Positions 43,745-51,851 of a stretch of DNA of 64,000 nt are shown here, one piece after another. Both the position numbers and the translations under genes were made by a program. Under the pieces are notes generated by a model, which worked only from the letters and a program-made list of their open reading frames with translations, made no database searches and was not told the origin of the DNA. The DNA is taken from the NCBI RefSeq assembly GCF_001083785.1, contig NZ_LAVL01000017.1, forward strand, positions 32,058 to 96,057, given 5' to 3'. Numbering within the stretch: the stretch's first letter is position 1; each line of letters begins with the position of its first letter. Source of the DNA: Nonomuraea sp. SBT364. Lineage in GTDB: Bacteria; Actinomycetota; Actinomycetes; Streptosporangiales; Streptosporangiaceae.

Positions 43745-44938
43745 TTACAGGAACGTGTGGCCCTCGCCTCTGTAGGTGGCGGCGGTCTCGGTGATCGTGT
43801 CGCCGTCGACGAGGTGGAGGGCGTCGAAGCGCTCGCACAGCTCGCCCGCCTTGGCGTGCCTGAACCAGACGCGGTCGCCGATGCGCAGGTCCTCGGCGGG
43901 CGCGCCGATGAGCGGGGTCTGCACCTCGCCCGCGCCCTCGTCGGGCGCGTAGCGCAGGCCGGCGGGCAGGTACGGCTGCGGCAGGCGGCTGGGCCCGGCG
44001 GAGCCGGAGGCGGGATAGCCGCCGCCGAGCACGGTGACGGTGTCGCGCGCCGGGCGGCGCACCACGGGGAGCGCGAACAGGGCGGCCGGGTGGCCGCTGA
44101 AGCGGCTGTAGAAGTCGAACAGCCTGGGGTGGAAGAGGCCGGATCCGGCGGCGACCTCGGTGACGGCCTTCTCGCGTACGGTGCGTTCGATGGAGCCGGT
44201 GCCGCCGCCGTTGACGAACTCCAGGTCGGCGATCTGGCGGACGGCGTTCACGATGCGGCCGCGGCGCAGCACGAGCTCGCGGGCCGACAGGGTCTGCATG
44301 GCCCTGACGAGGCGGGCGTAGGCGGCTCTGGCTTGGGGGGCGTCGCCGACCCCGGCGATCTGGGCCTCGTACGCGAGCAGTCCGGCCAGGCGGTAGCCGG
44401 GGCGTTTGGCGATGGTGGCGGCCAGGTCGGCGGCGTGGTCGAGCTCGCGGACGGGGGAGCGAAGCACCCCCGCCCGAAATTTCCCACCAAAGGCCAAAAA
44501 TCCGGCGTCGATGTCCATGCATATCCGGATCTCGTGGCGCGGGTGTACGCCCGCTACCGCATGGTCCATGAACGCCAGGTGCTCCGCCGAGTCCACGGTC
44601 AGCGTGATCGCCTCCGCGGCCTCCGGGGAGCCCGCCAGCGCGGCCAGCGCCCGGCGGTCGGCCGTCGGGTACGCCACCAGGATGTCGGTGAACCCCTGCT
44701 CCACCAGCCAGAGCGCCTCGGGCAGGGTGAAGGCCATCAGCCCGCGGAACCCGTCCATGGCCAGCACCCGCTCCAGCACCGCCCGGGACCGCACCGACTT
44801 GGTGGCCACCCGGATCGGCTTGCCGGCGGCCCGGCGTACCAGGCTGCGGGCATTGGCGCGCATCGCCTCCAGGTCGAGGATCGCGAACGGCGGATCGAGA
44901 GCGGCCGTGGCCCTGTCGTAGCGCTGGCGGTCATCCAT
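43745..44938 (-). CDS. PLP-dependent alanine racemase-like amino acid lyase
   Basis: 397 residues from ATG 44938, as the upstream in-frame residues are non-conserved. The PLP lysine is in IRVATKSVRSRAV near residue 44, and the fold type III barrel continues with ADLEFVNGGGTGSIERTV. This is the pattern of the amino acid deaminase/aldolase group that includes D-threonine aldolase and D-serine dehydratase. The C-terminal half (AEDLRIGDRVWFRHAKAGE) carries the beta domain with the metal-binding His/Cys of D-threonine aldolase. The exact substrate is not known. No clear ribosome site is present. Confidence 0.75.
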   Translation of the reverse strand: MDDRQRYDRATAALDPPFAILDLEAMRANARSLVRRAAGKPIRVATKSVRSRAVLERVLAMDGFRGLMAFTLPEALWLVEQGFTDILVAYPTADRRALAALAGSPEAAEAITLTVDSAEHLAFMDHAVAGVHPRHEIRICMDIDAGFLAFGGKFRAGVLRSPVRELDHAADLAATIAKRPGYRLAGLLAYEAQIAGVGDAPQARAAYARLVRAMQTLSARELVLRRGRIVNAVRQIADLEFVNGGGTGSIERTVREKAVTEVAAGSGLFHPRLFDFYSRFSGHPAALFALPVVRRPARDTVTVLGGGYPASGSAGPSRLPQPYLPAGLRYAPDEGAGEVQTPLIGAPAEDLRIGDRVWFRHAKAGELCERFDALHLVDGDTITETAATYRGEGHTFL

Positions 44939-45207
44939 ACCGGCAGCGTAAACCAGGTAAATCGGACATGGCAGGCTTGACGGCCAGCCGGTGGGGAGAG
45001 TGGGCCGGCGTGCCCAGCCTGGCGGTTCGCGGAACACCGGGGCAAGCGATCCCGGGGGCGTCGGCCCGCGAACATACCCGGCGCATACCGGCGGCACGCA
45101 ACCACGGCATATCCGCCCATTGATCGCCCGGCCCGTAATGATCCTGCAAACGGGCGGCGGGGGCGCGGTCGAGCCGGTGGGGGAGCCGTGTACCTCTGGT
45201 CGTTGTG

Positions 45208-45807
45208 ATGACCACGCTCCAGCAGATACTGCCCGGTGCGGCCGTCGCCGCTCAGGACACCCCGCTCCGCAGGTCCAACCGGGTGCTCAGACCCGCCCGC
45301 ACGCCCGCCGCGGTGCTGGTGGCCCTGCTGCTGACCGCCGCGCTCGGGCTGACCTGCGCCGAGGTGGTGGCTTCGCTGCTGGGCGCGCCGCTCCGCTGGG
45401 TGCCGGTCAACCGGGCCGCCGAGCTGGCGTCCGCGTCCACCTGGGCCCAGCTGGACGCCGTCGCCGTCGCGTTCTGCGGCGCGGGCGCGGTGCTGCTGCT
45501 GCTCGCGCTGCTGCCCGGCCGCTCCCGGCTGGTGCCGGTGGAGACCGGCGACCCGCTGATCGTCATCGGCATCACCCGCTCGGGACTGCGCCGTACGCTC
45601 CGGGCCGTCGCCCAGGACGTGGACGGCGTGCGCCGGGCTCAGGTACGGCTGCGCAGGCGGCGCATCGAGGTCACCGTCGTGACCGGGGCGGAGAGCTCGG
45701 GCACCATGCTCAGGCAGGTCGGCAACGCGGTGGGCGACCGCCTGGCGGGCGTGGGCACGCTGGCCGCGGGCGAGGTCGTGGTGCGGCTGCGCAGGAGGGG
45801 CCTGTGA
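45208..45807 (+). CDS. DUF6286-like membrane protein
   Basis: 199 residues from ATG 45208 (or GTG 45205). Two transmembrane segments (about residues 35-57 and 83-104) and a cytoplasmic end with GLRRTLRAVAQDVDGVRRAQ, then a basic region RRRRIEVTV. It overlaps the amaP gene by one base (TGATG). In actinobacteria these pairs sit with Asp23/Gls24 alkaline-shock genes; here none is adjacent. Function unknown, but membrane scaffolding of Asp23-type proteins is probable. Confidence 0.65.
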   Translation: MTTLQQILPGAAVAAQDTPLRRSNRVLRPARTPAAVLVALLLTAALGLTCAEVVASLLGAPLRWVPVNRAAELASASTWAQLDAVAVAFCGAGAVLLLLALLPGRSRLVPVETGDPLIVIGITRSGLRRTLRAVAQDVDGVRRAQVRLRRRRIEVTVVTGAESSGTMLRQVGNAVGDRLAGVGTLAAGEVVVRLRRRGL

Positions 45808-46307
45808 TGCGGCAGTACGCGGGCAACCGGATCGGCCTGGCCGTCGTCGGCGCGGTGCTGCTGGCGGCCGGGGGTTACGCCTGGCTGCGCGGCCACGACA
45901 AGCTGGCGGGCCTGTCGCCGAAGGCCAGGGTGCTGCCGGAGCGCACCGCGCGGGAGGCCGCCGAGCAGCCGTGGGCGCTCTGGGTGGTGGCGCTGGTGCT
46001 GCTGGTGCTCGCCCTGCTCACGCTGCGCTGGCTGCTGCTGAGCCTCGGCTGGGGCCGCTACGGCGCACGTTCGGGCACCGGGACCGCGATGCTCTGCGTC
46101 GGGCTCAAGGACGTCGAGGGGCTGGCCAGGGCCGGGGTGCGGGTCGTCGGTGCGGGCGCCAGGCTGCGCATCGGCCTGACCTGCCCGGCGGCCACGGACG
46201 TCGGCGCCGTCGTGGCCAAGCTGGACCGCGAGATCGTCGGCCGGATCCGCCGGGAGGTCCGCGACGACGAGCTCGGCGCCGTGGTCCGCATCCACGTCCG
46301 CCGATGA
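45807..46307 (+). CDS. amaP: Alkaline-shock membrane anchor protein AmaP-like
   Basis: 166 residues. Two TMs (about residues 9-27 and 53-77) with a cytoplasmic C-terminal beta domain. The C-terminus (EIVGRIRREVRDDELGAVVR) matches the AmaP family that recruits Asp23. It starts at ATG 45807, within the stop of the DUF6286 gene. No asp23 gene is in the window. It ends 24 bp from the convergent sdaA gene. Confidence 0.7.
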   Translation: MRQYAGNRIGLAVVGAVLLAAGGYAWLRGHDKLAGLSPKARVLPERTAREAAEQPWALWVVALVLLVLALLTLRWLLLSLGWGRYGARSGTGTAMLCVGLKDVEGLARAGVRVVGAGARLRIGLTCPAATDVGAVVAKLDREIVGRIRREVRDDELGAVVRIHVRR

Positions 46308-46331
46308 CCTCGCGGTGACCGGCGGACGCGT

Positions 46332-47708
46332 TCAGCACTCGATGACGTTGACCGCGAGGCCGCCGCGGGAGGTCTCCTTGTACTTGTCTAGCATGTCGCG
46401 GCCGGTGTCGCGCATGGTCTTGATGGCCTTGTCCAGCGACACGTGGTGCCGGCCGTCGCCGCGCAGCGCGATGCGGGCGGCGGTGATGGCCTTGATGGAG
46501 GCCACCGCGTTGCGTTCGATGCACGGGATCTGGACCAGGCCGCCGATGGGGTCGCAGGTCAGGCCCAGGTTGTGCTCGATGCCGATCTCGGCGGCGTTCT
46601 CCACCTGCTCGGGGGTGCCGCCGAGGACCTCGGTGAGGCCGGCCGAGGCCATCGAGCAGGCCGAGCCCACCTCGCCCTGGCAGCCGACCTCGGCGCCGGA
46701 GATGGAGGCGTTCTCCTTGAACAGCACGCCGATCGCGGCGGCCGTGAGGAGGAAGCGGACCACGCCGTCGTCGTCGGCGTTCGGGGTGAAGCGGGAGTAG
46801 TAGGTCAGGACGGCGGGGATGATGCCGGCCGCGCCGTTGGTGGGCGCGGTGACGATGCGGCCGCCCGCGGCGTTCTCCTCGTTGACCGCCAGCGCGAACA
46901 GGGAGACCCAGTCCATCGCCTGGAGCGGGTCGTGCTCGGCGGACTCGGTCTGGAGGCGGCGGTGCAGGCGGTTGGCGCGGCGCTTGACCTTGAGGCCGCC
47001 GGGCAGCACGCCCTCCTGCGCGATGCCGCGCCGGACGCACTCGGACATGACCTGCCACAGGTGCAGGATCCCGGCGCGGATCTCGGCCTCGGAGCGGCCG
47101 AACGCCTTCTCGTTCTCCATCATGAGGGCGGAGATCGACAGGCCGGTGTTGGAGCAGTGCTTGAGCAGTTCCTCGGCCGTGGTGAAGGGGTAGGGCAGCA
47201 CGGTGTCGTCCGGTTTGATGCGGTCGGCGCCGGTGGCCTTCTCGTCCACGACGAAGCCGCCGCCGACCGAGAAGTAGACCTTCTCCCGGAGCGTGCCGCC
47301 CGACTCGTCGAACGCGGTGAAGCGCATGCCGTTCGGGTGCTCGGGCAGCGAGATCTTCCGCTCGAAGACCAGGTCCCGGCCCACGACGAAGGGGATCTCG
47401 CGGGTGCCGTACAGCATGACGGTGCCGGAGGCGCGCATGGCGGTCAGCCGGTCGTCGATGGAGTCGACGTCCACCAGCTCGGGCTTCTCGCCCGAAAGGC
47501 CCAGCAGGACGGCCTTGTCGCTGCCGTGGCCCTTGCCGGTGAGACCGAGTGAGCCGTACAGGATGGCCTCGACGCGCGTGGTGCGCTCCAGCAGGCCGTC
47601 CTCTTGCAGGCCGCGCGCGAACTTGTGCGCGGCGGCCATCGGGCCGCCCGTGTGGGAGCTTGACGGGCCGATGCCGACCTTGAAGAGGTCGAAGACGCTG
47701 ATCGCCAT
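46332..47708 (-). CDS. sdaA: L-serine ammonia-lyase (iron-sulfur)
   Basis: 458 residues, single chain. The [4Fe-4S] cysteines appear in [17 protein letters not shown] and [14 protein letters not shown], and the [12 protein letters not shown] substrate loop is at the N-terminus. It deaminates L-serine to pyruvate and ammonia and is oxygen-sensitive. It follows gcvH by 52 bp on the same strand, with a strong hairpin (47728-47753) between, so it may be partly cotranscribed with the glycine cleavage genes and so under the glycine riboswitch. Confidence 0.93.
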   Translation of the reverse strand: MAISVFDLFKVGIGPSSSHTGGPMAAAHKFARGLQEDGLLERTTRVEAILYGSLGLTGKGHGSDKAVLLGLSGEKPELVDVDSIDDRLTAMRASGTVMLYGTREIPFVVGRDLVFERKISLPEHPNGMRFTAFDESGGTLREKVYFSVGGGFVVDEKATGADRIKPDDTVLPYPFTTAEELLKHCSNTGLSISALMMENEKAFGRSEAEIRAGILHLWQVMSECVRRGIAQEGVLPGGLKVKRRANRLHRRLQTESAEHDPLQAMDWVSLFALAVNEENAAGGRIVTAPTNGAAGIIPAVLTYYSRFTPNADDDGVVRFLLTAAAIGVLFKENASISGAEVGCQGEVGSACSMASAGLTEVLGGTPEQVENAAEIGIEHNLGLTCDPIGGLVQIPCIERNAVASIKAITAARIALRGDGRHHVSLDKAIKTMRDTGRDMLDKYKETSRGGLAVNVIEC

Positions 47709-47727
47709 TGACGCGCCTTTCAGGAGG

Positions 47728-47753
47728 GCCGGGGCCCGGTCACGGGCCCCGGC
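47728..47753 (-). terminator. Hairpin between gcvH and sdaA
   Basis: GCCGGGGCCCG pairs perfectly with CGGGCCCCGGC around a 4-base loop, 8 bp past the gcvH stop. It could terminate or attenuate read-through into sdaA. Confidence 0.7.
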
Positions 47754-47760
47754 GGTCGTT

Positions 47761-48150
47761 TCAGGAGTCGCCCGAGGTGAGGGCGGAGTATTCCTCGGGC
47801 GTCAGCAGGTCCTGCGGGTCGCCGTCCACGCGCACCCGGAACATCCAGCCGTCGCCGTAGGGGTCGGTGTTGGCCAGCGACGGGTCGTCCACCACGGCCT
47901 GGTTGATCTCGACGACCTCACCGCCGACCGGGGTGTAGATCTCGCTCACGGACTTGGTCGACTCGACCTCGCCCACCGAGTCGCCCGCCTCGATGACCGC
48001 GCCGGCCTCGGGGAGCTGCACGAAGACGACGTCACCCAGGGCCTCGGCGGCGAACGCCGTGATGCCGATGGTCACGGTGATCCCGTCGTCGAGCCCGGCA
48101 ACCCACTCGTGCTCCTTGGTGTAGCTCAGCTCGTCAGGGATGTTGCTCAC
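47761..48150 (-). CDS. gcvH: Glycine cleavage system H protein
   Basis: 129 residues. The lipoyl lysine is K66 in [13 protein letters not shown], and the family start [11 protein letters not shown] is intact. GTG 48150 overlaps the gcvT stop (GTGA). It shuttles the aminomethyl group between the P, T and L proteins. gcvP is not present in the window. Confidence 0.95.
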   Translation of the reverse strand: MSNIPDELSYTKEHEWVAGLDDGITVTIGITAFAAEALGDVVFVQLPEAGAVIEAGDSVGEVESTKSVSEIYTPVGGEVVEINQAVVDDPSLANTDPYGDGWMFRVRVDGDPQDLLTPEEYSALTSGDS

Positions 48151-49232
48151 TTGTTCCTCCTGTAGAAGGGCAGCTCGACCAAGTCCATGGGTTCTTGGCT
48201 GCCCCGGATGTCCACGGCCAGACCTTCGCTGGCCCCGGTGTCGACGTAGGCCATCGCGATGGGCTTGCCCAGGGTCTGGGAAGGCGCCCCGCTGGTGACC
48301 TCGCCGACGACGGCACCGTCCTTGGTGACCGGGTAGCCGTGGCGCGGCACCCGGCGGCCCCGGGCGACCAGGCCGACGAGCCGCCGCCCGGGGGCGGTGT
48401 CCTTGACCGCCTCCAGCGCCGTCCTGCCGACGAAGTCGCCCGGCTTGTCGAATTTCACCACCCTGCCCAGCCCCGCGTCGAACGGGGTCAGCTCCGCGCT
48501 CAACTCGTTGCCGTAGAGCGGCATGCCCGCCTCCAGGCGGAGCGTGTCGCGGCTGGACAGCCCCGCGGGCTTGATCCCGTACGGCTCGCCGGCCGCCATC
48601 AGGGCGTGCCAGAGCGGCACGGCGTCCTGGTCGGCCACGAACAGCTCGAAGCCGTCCTCGCCGGTGTAGCCGGTGCGGGCGATGAGCGCCTGCCGCCCGT
48701 CGACGACGCCGGGCAGGCCCGCGTAGTACTTGAGCCCGGCCAGGTCGGCGTCGGTGAGCGTGGCGAGGATCTCCTGCGCGCGCGGGCCCTGCACCGCGAT
48801 CAGCGCGTACTGCTCGGAACGATCGTCGACCACCGCGTCGTACGACTTCGCGCGATTTTTCAGCTCTGCATCGACCATTTCGTAGTTCGACGCGTTGGCC
48901 ACGACCATGAACTCCTCGTCACCGAGCCGGTAGACGATGAGGTCGTCGAGCACCCCGCCGCGCTCGTCCACGATCATGGTGTAGCGCGCCCGGCCGGTCG
49001 CCAGCGCGGACAGGTGGCCCACCAGCGCGTAGTCGAGCGCCTCGGCGGCCTGCCTGCCGGTCACGAAGATCTCGCCCATGTGCGAGAGGTCGAACAGCCC
49101 GGCCGCCTGCCGGACCGCGTTGTGCTCGGCGGACTCGCTGCCGTAGCGCAGCGGCATCAGCCAGCCGGCGAAGTCGGTGAGCGTGGCGCCCAGGCTCTCG
49201 TGGACGTCTCGCAGCGGTGTCGGTCGGGACAT
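48147..49232 (-). CDS. gcvT: Aminomethyltransferase (glycine cleavage T protein)
   Basis: 361 residues from ATG 49232, as longer starts extend into the riboswitch. Features include FDLSHMGEIFVTGRQAAEAL, YTMIVDERGGVLDDLIVYRL, RTGYTGEDGFELFV and GLSSRDTLRLEAGMPLYGNE. It transfers a one-carbon unit from the H protein to tetrahydrofolate. First gene of gcvT-gcvH-(sdaA), preceded by a glycine riboswitch. Confidence 0.95.
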   Translation of the reverse strand: MSRPTPLRDVHESLGATLTDFAGWLMPLRYGSESAEHNAVRQAAGLFDLSHMGEIFVTGRQAAEALDYALVGHLSALATGRARYTMIVDERGGVLDDLIVYRLGDEEFMVVANASNYEMVDAELKNRAKSYDAVVDDRSEQYALIAVQGPRAQEILATLTDADLAGLKYYAGLPGVVDGRQALIARTGYTGEDGFELFVADQDAVPLWHALMAAGEPYGIKPAGLSSRDTLRLEAGMPLYGNELSAELTPFDAGLGRVVKFDKPGDFVGRTALEAVKDTAPGRRLVGLVARGRRVPRHGYPVTKDGAVVGEVTSGAPSQTLGKPIAMAYVDTGASEGLAVDIRGSQEPMDLVELPFYRRNK

Positions 49233-49267
49233 GGGGCGCACCTCAGGGCAGAGTCGGATGCCAGCAT

Positions 49268-49456
49268 CCTCCCCCTCTGTCATCGATGCCTGAGAGCTTC
49301 GCCCGGGTTTTGCCGGACTTTCACCTTCGGCGAGGCCAGCAGGCCTGCTTTCCAGAGGTCACCTCGTCCGCGCGGTCCTTTGCCTTGAGAGGTTCGCGGG
49401 GAGGGCTTGCTCCTTCAGGGGCCCTGACCGGCTGTCAGGACGCTCTCCCGCACGGT
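49268..49456 (-). ncRNA. Tandem glycine riboswitch (gcvT leader)
   Basis: On the minus strand, the first aptamer shows GTGCGGGAGAGC, GAAGGAGCAAG and AACCTCTCAAGGCAAAGGACC; the second shows CTCTGGAAAGC, CCGAAGGTGAAAG, GAAGCTCTCAGGCA and GACAGAGGGG. These are the conserved parts of the two glycine-binding domains. It lies between the promoter (49476-49505) and the gcvT start at 49232, and would turn the operon on when glycine is plentiful. The tandem form is typical of gcv operons. Confidence 0.88.
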
Positions 49457-49475
49457 TTCGTCGGTGATGTCCGCA

Positions 49476-49505
49476 AGCCTAGTGGGGTCACGGCGCTGTT
49501 GTCGC
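49476..49505 (-). promoter_or_regulatory. Candidate gcvT promoter
   Basis: On the minus strand GCGACA (49505-49500) and TAGGCT (49481-49476) are 18 bp apart. Transcription would begin near 49469, a few bases upstream of the riboswitch. Moderate match only. Confidence 0.4.
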
Positions 49506-49543
49506 GCCCTGAACCGCAGGGCGGCCGGACCCGTCCTAGAGGT

Positions 49544-50353
49544 ATGAGACGGATGACCCCGTTCCTCGCCCTGGCGGTGGGCCTGGCGGCCTGCGGCACC
49601 CAGAGTGGCGCCGCCACCGCGCCCCCGCGCTACACGGCGACGGTGACCGTGCTGGAGGACAAGACGCACGGCCCGCAGATGTGCATGTTGGTCCAGACGT
49701 CGATGCCGCCGCAGTGCGCCGGCCCCGACGTGATGGGCTGGGACTGGAGCAAGGTGCGCCACGAGTCCGAGGGCGGCACCCGCTGGGGCCTGTACGCGCT
49801 CACCGGCACCTGGGACGGCGACCGGCTCACGCTCACCGAGCCGCCGCGCGAGCCGGAGCCGCGTCAAGAGCCCCGGGAGCCGGCCAAGCTCGAAACCCCG
49901 TGTCCCGCGCCCGAAGGCGGATGGCGGCCGGTCAACCTGGCGAGGACGACGCTGGAGGCCATGCAGAAGGCGTCGGAGCGGGCAAGCACGGCGGAGGATT
50001 TCGCGGGCTCCTGGCTGGACCACCTCATCGAGAAGCAGCCGAAGGACGGCGAGGACCACTCCCGCGACGTCGTCCTGAACGTGGCCTTCACCGGCGACCT
50101 GGCAGGCCGGGAGGAGTGGATCCGCGAGGTGTGGGGCGGCGCGCTCTGCGTCAGCCGCGCCGCCTACAGCGAGAAGGAGCTCGCCCGCGTCCAGGAGCAG
50201 GTCATGAAGGAGAAGGGCGTGGTGTCCGCCGGGCACCGCGGCAACCGGGTGGAGCTGATCATGTGGCTGGCCACCCCCGAGCAGCGGGAGCGCCTGGCCG
50301 CCAGGTACGGCGGCGCCCTCGTGGTGGAGGACGTCCTGCAGCCGGTCCGATAG
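49544..50353 (+). CDS. Secreted lipoprotein, unknown function
   Basis: 269 residues from ATG 49544 (ATG 49553 also possible). The lipobox is VGLAACGTQ with Cys17, so the mature protein is lipid-anchored outside the membrane. The mature part is charged with EPPREPEPRQEPREPAK, several Cys (QMCMLV, PQCAG, TPCPAP, ALCVSR) and a YGGALVVEDVLQ C-terminus. No known domain. It diverges from gcvT and ends at a bidirectional terminator (50361-50401). Confidence 0.75.
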   Translation: MRRMTPFLALAVGLAACGTQSGAATAPPRYTATVTVLEDKTHGPQMCMLVQTSMPPQCAGPDVMGWDWSKVRHESEGGTRWGLYALTGTWDGDRLTLTEPPREPEPRQEPREPAKLETPCPAPEGGWRPVNLARTTLEAMQKASERASTAEDFAGSWLDHLIEKQPKDGEDHSRDVVLNVAFTGDLAGREEWIREVWGGALCVSRAAYSEKELARVQEQVMKEKGVVSAGHRGNRVELIMWLATPEQRERLAARYGGALVVEDVLQPVR

Positions 50354-50360
50354 TTGATGG

Positions 50361-50401
50361 CCGCGTGCGGGCCGGTCATGGCAGAGGCGGCCCGCACGCG
50401 G
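50361..50401. terminator. Bidirectional terminator between lipoprotein and M28 peptidase genes
   Basis: CCGCGTGCGGGCC pairs perfectly with GGCCCGCACGCGG around a 15-base loop, in the gap between convergent genes. Confidence 0.8.
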
Positions 50402-50414
50402 GGTCAGCGAGGGA

Positions 50415-51788
50415 TCAGACGCGCGCCCACAGCGCGGGCACGTTGGCCGGCTCCCAGCCGGGCAGGCTGGTGTGCGCCTGGAGGCACCGGTAGCCGGCGC
50501 CCTGGTAGGTGACCACGTCACCGGCGGCGTACGCGGTCCAGGCGGCCCAGGCGTCGCCGCCCGTGTCGCCGCCCACGGTCAGCGAGAACGACGCCGACCG
50601 GTCGGCGCTCGCCCCGTCGCCGTTGAGACTGATCGGATGCGTGCCCGCCGCCGCCCCCGCGGTGGTGGCGATGGTCACGGTCGACGACTGGCCCGCCGTG
50701 ACCGTCTGCGGGCTGAAGGTCACGCCGACCCCGGCCGGCACGCCGCCCGCCGACAGCGTGACGCTCTGCGCCTGCCCGGAGGTCACCCTGGTGCTGACGG
50801 TCGCGGTGACCGAGCCGCCCGGCTCGACCGACGCGGACGCCGGGCTCACCGAGATCGCGTAGTCGTCGGCGGGCGGGTTCTCCGAGCCGACCGCGAGCTT
50901 CCACAGCGCGTACGCGATGGCGTCGGTGTTGCGGTCCAGCGCGGCGGTGTTGACGTTGGCCGGGTAGGTGTCGCAGGCGCTGTGGTAGCAGCGGTCGAAC
51001 GGCGCGTTCGCGGTGCCGCCCCACTTGGCCGCCTGCGCCTGCGTCTTGTACGCGCCCGCGCCGGTGGCCAGGCCGCCGACCCGGACCCCGGCGTTCTTGA
51101 ACGAGGCGTGGTCGCTGCGCCCGTCACCCTCCCGGTCGGGGTCGGGCTGCACCCCGATCGAGGTGAAGTACTCGGTGAACGCCTGCCGCAGCGTCGCGTC
51201 GTCGTCGTAGACGAAGTAGCCCGCGTTCGTGGAGGAGATCATGTCGAAGTTCAGGTACGCCTCCACGCCCTGGGCGCCGCCGTTCTGCACGTAGTAGCGG
51301 GAGCCGATCAGGCCCTGCTCCTCCGCGCCCCACCAGCCGAAGCGCACGTGCTTGGTGAGCGCCGGGTTCCTGGCGGCCAGGGTGAGCGCGACCTCCAGCA
51401 GCGCGCCGGAGCCCGAGCCGTTGTCGTTGATGCCCGGCCCGGACGTGACGCCGTCGAGGTGCGCGCCGAGCATGATGACCGGGCCGGCCGGACCGCCTCG
51501 CCAGTCGGCGATCAGATTGCTGCCGCCGCTGAAGCTCTGCACCCGGGTGGTGTACCCGGCCGCGTCGAGCTTGCCCCTGATGTAGTTCAGCGAGGCGGTG
51601 AAGCCCGGCCGGCCCGAGGCCCGGTTTCCTCCGTTGGCGTTGGCGATCTGCTGGAACTGAGCCAGATGCGCCGTCACGGCGGCGACCGGGATGTCCGGGG
51701 CGGTTTCCGCGGCGGCATGGCCCGCCTGCGGTTGTAAGAAGGTCAGCGCCAGCGCGAGCGTCGCGACAGCGCCCATGGTGAGTTTCAC
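50415..51788 (-). CDS. Secreted M28 zinc aminopeptidase with chitin-binding-like C-terminus
   Basis: 457 residues from GTG 51788. A signal peptide (LTMGAVATLALALTFLQ, then AGHAAAE). The M28 domain has MLGAHLDGVTSGPGINDNGS with His and Asp ligands, WWGAEEQGLIGS (Glu), LNFDMISS (Asp) and CYHSACDTY (His). It resembles the Streptomyces griseus aminopeptidase. A Ig-like beta domain (SPASASVEPGGSVTATV) and a CBM5/12-like domain (WTAYAAGDVVTYQGAGY) follow. It removes N-terminal residues from peptides outside the cell. The C-terminal modules are almost identical to those of the adjacent M4 gene. Confidence 0.88.
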   Translation of the reverse strand: MKLTMGAVATLALALTFLQPQAGHAAAETAPDIPVAAVTAHLAQFQQIANANGGNRASGRPGFTASLNYIRGKLDAAGYTTRVQSFSGGSNLIADWRGGPAGPVIMLGAHLDGVTSGPGINDNGSGSGALLEVALTLAARNPALTKHVRFGWWGAEEQGLIGSRYYVQNGGAQGVEAYLNFDMISSTNAGYFVYDDDATLRQAFTEYFTSIGVQPDPDREGDGRSDHASFKNAGVRVGGLATGAGAYKTQAQAAKWGGTANAPFDRCYHSACDTYPANVNTAALDRNTDAIAYALWKLAVGSENPPADDYAISVSPASASVEPGGSVTATVSTRVTSGQAQSVTLSAGGVPAGVGVTFSPQTVTAGQSSTVTIATTAGAAAGTHPISLNGDGASADRSASFSLTVGGDTGGDAWAAWTAYAAGDVVTYQGAGYRCLQAHTSLPGWEPANVPALWARV

Positions 51789-51851
51789 GGTGTTCCGCCT
51801 GTCTGAGGAAAAGGGGGCGGCCACCCCGGCGTGACCGCCCGGTCAAGAGGG

